Shown: positions 56,641 to 64,000 of the stretch, piece after piece
Position numbering within the stretch: the first letter of the stretch is position 1
Layout of the letters: every line of letters begins with the position of its first letter
DNA from: Molanna angustata
Taxonomy: Eukaryota; Arthropoda; Insecta; Trichoptera; Molannidae
Direction of reading: 5' to 3'
Assembly: GCA_963576475.1 (NCBI GenBank)
Contig: OY754986.1
Span: 12,654,493 to 12,718,492 of the forward strand
DNA: 64,000 nt
Notes under the pieces: generated by a model
Told to the model about the DNA's origin: nothing
Databases searched by the model: none
Seen by the model: the letters and a program-made list of their open reading frames with translations, nothing else
Translations under genes and position numbers: made by a program

Positions 56641-57147
56641 TATTAATTATGATTATGAAGTTGTTTTAAGTAGTTACTTATTATTACTGTAATACGAATT
56701 ATTCAAAATAAATTATAAAAAAAAAATCATGAAGTTGGTAGGTACCTACCTACCTACAGTTTTTTCTATCGAAATGAAAATAGCATGAAACATCATTATA
56801 TGGAGGGTTAAAATGATAAAATAACACAAAAGCACAACGTACATTCCAATTATATCATATAGGAATCAAAACTAATAGGTATCTTATTCTTCTTTATTTA
56901 TTTGCAAAGTATCGAGCGTTCTGTGCTTGGGTTGTGGCTGTCTTTGGTCAAGTGGAGGAAGCTTTTCCTAGATTTAAGTCTTGGTGTTGGCTCTCCTAAT
57001 CTATCCTGTATTGTAAGGGCTGGTATTTGAGATTTTTTCGTTGTCGTTTGGGAAAATTAAACTTAGCTAAATTGAAAATAGTCTTATATTCATTTCACAT
57101 CAATCTATTTGTTTTAAATAAACTAAATCCACTTATAAAAAATACTA
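56641..57147. other. Anonymous AT-rich sequence
   Basis: GGTAGGTACCTACCTACC near 56738 is a short palindromic run of a kind common in Lepidoptera. Nothing else was supported. Confidence 0.45.
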
Positions 57148-57545
57148 AATTTAGTTGCTAAAGACATAAAGGACATACAGATAATGAAGAAAACAAGACT
57201 AAAACTAACAATTCATACGTGGCTATATAATAAAGGGATTTACTATTGTCAGCAAATTGTCAATCCTTAACAACATATTATGTATACAACAAATCTCACA
57301 TAGGACTAACATAGTGAAACATAGACTGCACAACATAACAACATATATTATGTAACTAATTATGTAACATATATTATTTAACTAATGTAACTAGTATACC
57401 ACCTCGGAACAGGCCTGGCCTAGTGAGGTGGTACAAACCAACCCATATATTTGAAATAATTTTAAGTGTAATTTAACTGTGTATTTTTACTTGTACTTAT
57501 TTTGTAATTTTTTTTATTTTTGGTATTAATAATAAAAAAAAAAAT
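57148..57545 (+). pseudogene. LINE ORF tail with 3' UTR
   Basis: The frame ends VAKDIKDIQIMKKTRLKLTI, then HTWLYNKGIYYCQQIVNP and a stop at 57268-57270. The basic-L-K-L...YY pattern is a usual CR1/Jockey C-terminus. A UTR with GGAACAGGCCTGGCCTAGTG runs to an AATAAAAAAA tail at about 57540. Confidence 0.5.
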
Positions 57546-57710
57546 GCAAAAAAACTACCTTATCTATTTTAGATCGTTGGAATATTACACAGTAGGTATT
57601 ATTAGAGCTTTAGTAGGTTAATACAAATTCAATATCTATCTAAGTAGATATTTCTACTAGAGAGAAAGATTGCATCATGACTAAAATAAATGTGAACGCT
57701 AGAAAACTAT

Positions 57711-58665
57711 GGCCCGAGATTTCAGTTGGCCCTTAAATCGTTGGATTTGGTAATCCAAGTTAAAAGTTTAGGGAAGATTAAATTTCATTCGCGTATTTCA
57801 GTGCAAAGTGAAACGTCAGTTACGTAATCTTCAACTATAGATATATTTTACGTTTTTCTATGGTTATTGTCTATAACGCATCTGTCAAAATTGTAATAAC
57901 CTTAAATGATACGTGACGCGAAGCTGTGACTAAATATTATTTTATTATTATAACAACACATTATTTTATTTGTTTCATTCCACAGCATGTTACTTTTTCA
58001 ATTTTTTATACCGATCGATGTTTTTTTTAAATTAAAATCAAACATTGTAGTGAAAAAATGTCATTGAATATGTACTACGTACGTAGTACTACAATGCAAA
58101 ATGTATGTACATTTTACAGATGGATATGGAACTAAGTGATAATGGTAAAATAGTGTTTTATGTAGAAAATTTAAGAATACACATTATATATAGAAACAGG
58201 ATGGATCAATTTAAAAATTGGGATGAAAAAACATCGCAAAAATAAAGTTGCGTGCCTGACGTTTCATTATGGCTGACAGTTTTATTTCGTTTGTTGTCAG
58301 GCAATACCAAGGGCAATACATTATAATTATGTAAAAAAGAAAATAAATATTAAATACATGAACCACTTCTATATCAAGTCTTTTATTTTAACAACAAAAA
58401 TAAATCATGATTATAATTATTATGCATAGTTATTTGTAGTATAAAATGAAATGAAACATTAAAGCATGCGGCGATTAGTACGCCACCTGGCGAAAAAGAC
58501 TAGAAACAATACTTAACTCAAGATTAAGACACGCGATCCGCCAAAAACGTTGAGTTAAATATTTGTCGTTTAGTGACGTATTTAAGGGAAGATTAGGTAC
58601 TGAAATACTCAATATTTTGGTTAAACTTGAGTTAAACTCCTAAGGGCCGACTGAAATACTGGGCC
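57711..58665 (+). mobile_element. MITE-A, long copy 1 (955 bp)
   Basis: The left end GGCCCGAGATTTCAGTTGGC pairs with the right end GCCGACTGAAATACTGGGCC. It holds the TTGGATTTGGTAATCCAA palindrome. There is no transposase frame. No clear target duplication was seen. Confidence 0.8.
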
Positions 58666-59150
58666 TATGCAGGTAAATATACCTGTAGGTACTTACCCAC
58701 AAGATTTATAAATAATATTTAACCGGGCAACACCAAACAAATCCATAGACAAGTCGAGAACGGCCCAGGTGCGCATGCATCTATGGATTTGTTTCCGAAA
58801 CAATTTATTATTGCCACAATAATATTATGATTCTATCGAAACGTAAAAATATTTTATTTACCTTCATCTTCAATAGCAATAAAATTACTAGTGAAACGAT
58901 TTATGATTGACGGTAAAGACGGCAGTTTAAGATCAAAATATATAATATTGTGAGTTTAATAACATAAATGTATTCAGAAATATTATTTTATTGAAATTAC
59001 CACATAGAATGCACGAAGATCGTCTGGCGAGGCAAGCATACAAAGTTGAAGAAAAATTCAGCATAACCATATGAATAATAGAATTAAGAAAGTTAGAAAT
59101 GTAACAAGCAATAATCCTAGAAAAAATGCTAAGACTATATAGGTAACTAA
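58666..59150. other. Spacer between two MITE-A copies
   Basis: 58735-58749 (AAACAAATCCATAGA) and 58780-58794 form a perfect 15-bp stem around a GC-rich 30-nt loop. A TATTTTATTGAAATTACCAC...CGAAGATCG block at 58980-59035 recurs after the second copy at 60125-60170. Confidence 0.65.
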
Positions 59151-60093
59151 GGCCCGAGATTTCAGTTGGCCCTTAAATCGTTGGATTTGGTAATCCAAGT
59201 TAAAAGTTTAGGGAAGATTAAATTTCATTCGCGTATTTCAGTGCAAAATGAAACGTCAGTTACGTAATCTTCAACTATAGATATATTTTACGTTTTTCTA
59301 TGGTTATTGTCTATAACGCATCTGTCAAAATTGTAATAACCTTAAATGATACGTGACGCGAAGCTGTGACTAAATATTATTTTATTATTATAACAACACA
59401 TTATTGTATTTGTTTCATTACACAGCATGTTACTTTTTCAATTTTTTATACTGATCGATGTTTTTTTTAATTAAAATCAAACATTGTAGTGAAAAAATGT
59501 CATTGAATATGTACTACGTACGTAGTTCTTCAATGCAAAATGTATGTACATTTTACAGATGGATATGGAACTAAGTGATAATGGTAAAATAGTGTCTTAT
59601 GTAGAAAATTTAAGAATACACATTATGTATATAGAAACAGGATGGATCAATTTAAAAAGTGGGATGAAAAAACATCGCAAAAATAAAGTTGCGTGCCTGA
59701 CGTTTCATTATGGCTGACAGTTTATTTCGTTTGTTGTCAGGCAATACATTATAATTATGTAAAAAAGAAAATAAATATTAAATACATGAACCACTTCTAT
59801 ATCAAGTCTTTTATTTTAACAACAAAAATAAATCATGATTATAATTATTATGCATAGTTATTTGTAGTATAAAATGAAATAAAACATTAAAGCGTGCGGC
59901 GATTAGTACGCCACCTGGCGAAAAAGACTAGAAACAATACTTAACTCAAGATTAAGACACGCGATCCGCCAGAAACGTTGAGTTAAATATTTGTCGTTTA
60001 GTGACGTATTTAAGGGAAGATTAGGTACTGAAATACGCAATATTTTTGTTAAACTTGAGTTAAACTCCTAAGGGCCGACTGAAATACTGGGCC
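59151..60093 (+). mobile_element. MITE-A, long copy 2 (943 bp)
   Basis: Nearly the same as copy 1 throughout, with small indels. TAACTAAG occurs just before the left end (one base overlapping it) and at 60101-60108, a possible 8-bp duplication if the right end extends slightly past GGGCC. Confidence 0.8.
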
Positions 60094-60190
60094 TATGATA
60101 ACTAAGAAGACACATCAACAAAATCATTTTATTGAAATTACCACATATAAAGAATGTACGAAGATCGCCTAGCAAGGCATTAAAGAAAAA

Positions 60191-60759
60191 GTTGGAATAT
60201 TTACTGTAGGAGAACCGGGAAATCAAGACACCTACAGGGCTAACGACCTGTCATCGGCTGGTTTACGTGATCACTTTATACGCTTGCGCAACGTTCACCA
60301 ATTATGCCTTTTTAATGAGATCCCTATCAATTCAATTTTGAAAGTTCTATATATTGTAATACTGAAATACTTTTCGCTTGAAAATAAGGAATTTTTACTA
60401 CAGCCATCTATGTGTAAAATTATGAACAACATTCTTATTATTTTTATTTATTTTTGTTGTAACGCCATCTATTGAGAAAATTGTTTTTTTGTAAATAATG
60501 AGAGCAACAATTCTTATACCTGAGGTGACAAATGCATTTTTCGCATAGAAGTCACCCCTGAATTACGCCAGACTTATAAGGTCATTTTTGTCTTATAATT
60601 ATAGAACTTTCAAAATTGAATTGATAGGGATCTCATTAAAAAGGCATAATTGGTGAACGTTGCGCAAGCGCATAAAGTGATCACGTAAACCAGCCGATGA
60701 CAGGTCGTAAGCCCTGTAGGTGCCTTGATTTCCCGGTTCTCCTACAAAAATATTCCAAC
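60191..60759. mobile_element. Palindromic element R3, 160-bp arms
   Basis: 60191-60350 and 60601-60759 are near-perfect reverse complements, from GTTGGAATAT to AAAGTTCTAT. The 250-bp centre has no domain; a 63-codon frame at 60284-60475 runs through arm and centre. Single arms lie at 7165 and 42945. It looks like a foldback transposon. Confidence 0.8.
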
Positions 60760-62091
60760 TTCGTCTCTATTGAGATAATTAAAAATCTGTTAAAAAACAT
60801 CTTTGACTCCCGACAGGGGAAAAAAATCCAATGTTTGCGCATATGCAATAATAAAAAAATATTCGATTAAAGAAAATATGGATATAGTCTCATAATTGAC
60901 ATTTCCTTAAAATGCTGACAAAACATTATTCTGAATTTGTAGTTACCTGGTAGTAAAACTCTATAAAAATCTAATTATCAATAAACTCATTTCCGATACG
61001 TCAATTTAAAAAATTGTCAAATCTTTGAGTCGTCAAAATGTCTAATTTCTCTCGAATATACCTACATCGAAAATACAATATAAATAAAACACGAATAAAC
61101 GATAAATTTAACGACACAAACATCATATCGATAAAAAATCACGAAGATGCTAATTCTACGAAAAATACAAGTTTTTACATTGTATTAGAAGGCATAGAAA
61201 AAAGATATATGCTAATTTGAAATTATTACCCGCCTATAACATACGGAACATCTCGACGATTTCATCATACAAAAACGGATGACATATGGGAACAAAAGCC
61301 AATAGATATAAACCATAGAAATCAAAAGTGAATGGCTAGCCACACTAGGAAATAAAACCAACAGCCAAAAAAGCGTTAGTTTTTTTTCTCCCATTCTGTT
61401 CTCGTCTCATTCGATATTTGAATAGGGAATTCTGAACGATTAAATATTCCAAACAGATTCTTCCCGCCGCGCCGCCTCTCACCAGTCGGAGCGTGACGTC
61501 AACTGCGCATTCCAAATTTGAATTTATTCAAACGTATCGTGTCATACGTTGTGTATTTGAAAAAAAAAAACAAACATTCCATATTCAAACATAGACATTA
61601 CTGCCGTGTATGTTGCCCGACGCGAGATTGAATCAATTCCGTTGAATATTTAAATCATTATTGTCAAAAAGAGAATTAACTTGTGTGTTCACTGTTTGCA
61701 TAAAAATGTTGAATACTCATACTCGTGGGTATGTCATTTTTCAAGGAAAATATGAATTAAATGAAAGACATACATTTTTTAACAAACGCTCTAATAGAGA
61801 ATGATGAATTAAGAACTGCACATCTTATAGAAGACAAGATAAAAGCAATAGAATTAATAAACATTATGCTGTGATGATTCGGCAACACTTATGGAAAAAA
61901 AAATGTATTGAAAATTAATGGACACAAGATTCAAATGGCACAAAAACGCGAACGAGACAAAAATATTTCAATACAAACGTACCTATAAGAAATGATAGAT
62001 ATTTGTCAGAATATGAATATGTGACATTCATTTATCTATTTACTTATGAATAAACGATATAAAATGATATGCAGTGAATAGATGAATATTT
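60760..62091. other. Mostly anonymous; R3-linked inverted block
   Basis: 60800-60866 (TTTGACTCCCGACAGGGGAA...) is the inverse of 63278-63345. About 61455-61640 is slightly GC-richer, with a CGCCGCGCCGCC run. Short frames at 61038 and 61212 are not supported. Confidence 0.45.
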
Positions 62092-62382
62092 ATGAACATT
62101 TTTACTTATCGTATTAGAACAAAAAGCTGTCTAAGAGTGGTTGAAATGAAAACCCTGCGCTCCATTGCTGGAAGAACCCTCAGGGGCAGGATCAGGAATG
62201 AAACGATCAGGTCTATTTGCGGTGTCGAGGACATAACAGGATGGAGACGTTGCAGAAGTCGCTTCTGGAGAGACCACGTCGAACACATGGAAGACAGTGG
62301 AATTGTCAAAATTGTGGAGACAAAAATACCCAACAATAGAAGACTACCCTTAAGACCTGCGAAGAGATGGAAAGAAAGTTGA
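62092..62382 (+). pseudogene. RTE-like LINE C-terminal tail
   Basis: The frame reads SCLRVVEMKTLRSIAGRTLR, then GRIRNETIRSICGVEDITGW, then RSRFWRDHVEHM, then RLPLRPAKRWKES and a stop. It shares RTLR..IRN..IR..C..EDI and FWRDHV with 55674-55928. Its end is the source type of the minisatellite unit at 49720-50340. The frame's first Met belongs to flanking sequence. Confidence 0.8.
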
Positions 62383-62454
62383 ACCTCTCCCTTCGATGAT
62401 AGTCCACCCACACAAACAATACAACCGACCTAATACGACTAATTTTTTATGTAG

Positions 62455-62515
62455 TGATGCTCACCACCCATTCTTGATGTTGCCTCTATAGGTGATACGA
62501 GACTGTACTCATACA
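62455..62515 (+). repeat. LINE 3'-UTR-like fragment
   Basis: CTCACCACCCATTCTTGATG and GGTGATACGAGACTG match the left half of the region at 4615-4660. Confidence 0.45.
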
Positions 62516-62959
62516 AGAAATAAAAAATTATCCAAAGTTAACTCAAATCATGTTGGTTAATTCTTTCATGTAAGTACTATACAATAAAAACAAAATTAGA
62601 CACATGTAAATTGTGAAAAAATATAACTATATTATATTTCATTTAATATTTTAAGAATTTCTAAGAACCCATGGGAATGCTGGCTTATTATGAATACAAA
62701 GTCAAATATTTGTGTGTTGCCAGATGTTTCTTGAGCATTGTTATTTGCATTTAAATTGATTACGACAAGATTGAATAAATTGAATTTTGCGAGTTTATAA
62801 TAATAATGTTTTATTTATAAAAATTGCGAATTCGAGAGAACATTACGACCGCATTTTAAACTGTTATATAAAATGATTTAAAAATCAACATATTTTACTT
62901 CGTATATGCGTTGTATATTTATTTCATTACCGATGTGGTATTATATTGGAAAGTCACAC
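62516..62959. other. Anonymous AT-rich sequence
   Basis: No supported feature was seen. Confidence 0.45.
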
Positions 62960-63600
62960 GATTTCTGTGCTGGCGTCCAAAAAACACCCAATTTAGAGGC
63001 TTCGCAGCATATATGATGTTTCATATATGGATTTACTCAGAATTCGGAGTAGAACATTTAATGTGTCTATGTGTCCTCCCCCCTTATAACTTTTGATCCG
63101 CTCAATGCACAGAACCCAAAATTTCAGAACATTATAGAAAGTTATAGGGCTGCAAATCTTTAATAGGTAGGTACTTAAAATTTTGAATTTTTGTTTCATT
63201 TTGTAACTTTATTTTTCCATATAAGTATATATATATTTCAAAAACCATAAAAGCTAGTACGCTGAACATTGGTATAAATCGAATATTTTTATTATTGCAT
63301 ATGCGCATACATTGGATTTTTTTCCCTGTCGGGAGTCAAAGGTATTTTTCAACCGGTTCTCCTACAGTAAATATTCCAACTTCGTCTCTATTGAGATAAT
63401 TAAAAATCTGTTAAAAATTGGTATAAATACAAATACAAAATCACAAATTGTTTTTTTCAAAGTTCCAGTGTTTCTTTGTTTAAATGCATATACTTCCAAA
63501 GGTTTTAAAAATATCGAAAAAAACCGAAAGACCCAAATTACCGAAACACCCAACACCAAAATTGAATGAAATTGAATGTAATGACGACATCGTTCATACA
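62960..63600 (+). repeat. Interspersed repeat R4, copy 2, with R3 block inside
   Basis: It matches 24990-25600 from TTCGCAGCATATATG to AAAAATATCGAAAAAA. The match is interrupted at about 63275-63420 by R3-type sequence (CCCTGTCGGGAGTCAAAG, TCCAACTTCGTCTCTATTGA). Frames at 63312-63666 are by-products. Confidence 0.65.
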
Positions 63601-64000
63601 ATTCGTAAGGCAGTAGGTATAGGTACATTACACTATATCTCACTCAATAGTTTGATACCTACTTAATCTTCAAACTTACATACCTGAGAAGGAAAAACAG
63701 ACTGACCTCCATACTATCCTATTCTGACATGCATACCCACATGTTTTATATAGAAAACAAAATATCTTAAAATATTTTTCAAGTGTTTATAGTTTGGTAC
63801 GTTTTCTTCAATTATACATACTACCGCCATCGACAGATGGATCTCATGTGTTACATGCAACTAGTCTTACAAACATATTCGTGTGGTAACAAGAAAATAC
63901 TCATAAGACAGGTGTGTGTAGTATTTGAACCCCCAACCTTGGCGTGATGATCCACTGCAACATCGTTCCCTATAATTTAACTGTTAAAGCAACCCATCTG
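63601..64000. other. Anonymous sequence to window end
   Basis: ATGTGTTACATGCAACTAGT at 63848 also occurs at 41418. No gene is supported. Confidence 0.45.

Overview
The window is AT-rich, intron-poor, gene-poor eukaryotic DNA packed with transposable-element remains. Short runs such as TAGGTACCTACCTAC, a Lep1-like Helitron (TC...CTAGT ends), tRNA-derived SINEs and many 5'-truncated non-LTR retrotransposon tails all suggest an insect, most probably a moth or butterfly (Lepidoptera). This is an inference from repeat style; no host gene was found that would settle it. No complete protein-coding host gene is visible. The best host-like signals are a 79-nt candidate exon (27167-27245, minus) and a GC-rich patch at 22.2-22.5 kb.

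Layout. 0-8.4 kb: two pieces of a TIR family (called MITE-A here), one with a 21-bp tandem array, a LINE tail, a Penelope-like (PLE) GIY-YIG fragment, a repeat split by a younger LINE tail, a SINE and a LINE tail. 8.4-10.2 kb: a complete-ended Helitron carrying a PLE copy with exact inverted arms, which itself carries a SINE. 10.2-14.4 kb: LINE tail, SINEs and a full MITE-A. 14.46-19.49 kb: a non-autonomous LTR retrotransposon with matching 685-bp LTRs. 20-29.4 kb: LINE tails, MITEs, a repeat with a TG microsatellite, a candidate exon, and a TIR-flanked element holding a THAP zinc-finger exon. 29.9-37.5 kb: an RTE-like LINE split by a 7.18-kb tandem LTR element (LTR-internal-LTR-internal-LTR). 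39.46-41.42 kb: a hAT element with a perfect 8-bp target duplication hosting the only long open frame, a 410-codon reverse transcriptase. 43.5-45.9 kb: several minisatellites. 48.55-52.22 kb: a TTAA-flanked TIR element enclosing a second Helitron, in which a LINE 3' tail has been amplified. 55-64 kb: LINE tails, two long MITE-A copies, a palindromic element and scattered repeats.

The elements do not form a pathway. What can be read is an insertion history: LTR elements into older repeats, a LINE into a hAT, a SINE into a PLE into a Helitron, and a LINE tail into a Helitron into a TTAA element. Both LTR elements lie on the minus strand, have tRNA-Trp-like primer sites and share a short internal block, so they are related non-autonomous families that must borrow proteins from an autonomous relative elsewhere. 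Percent identities were judged by eye, not computed.
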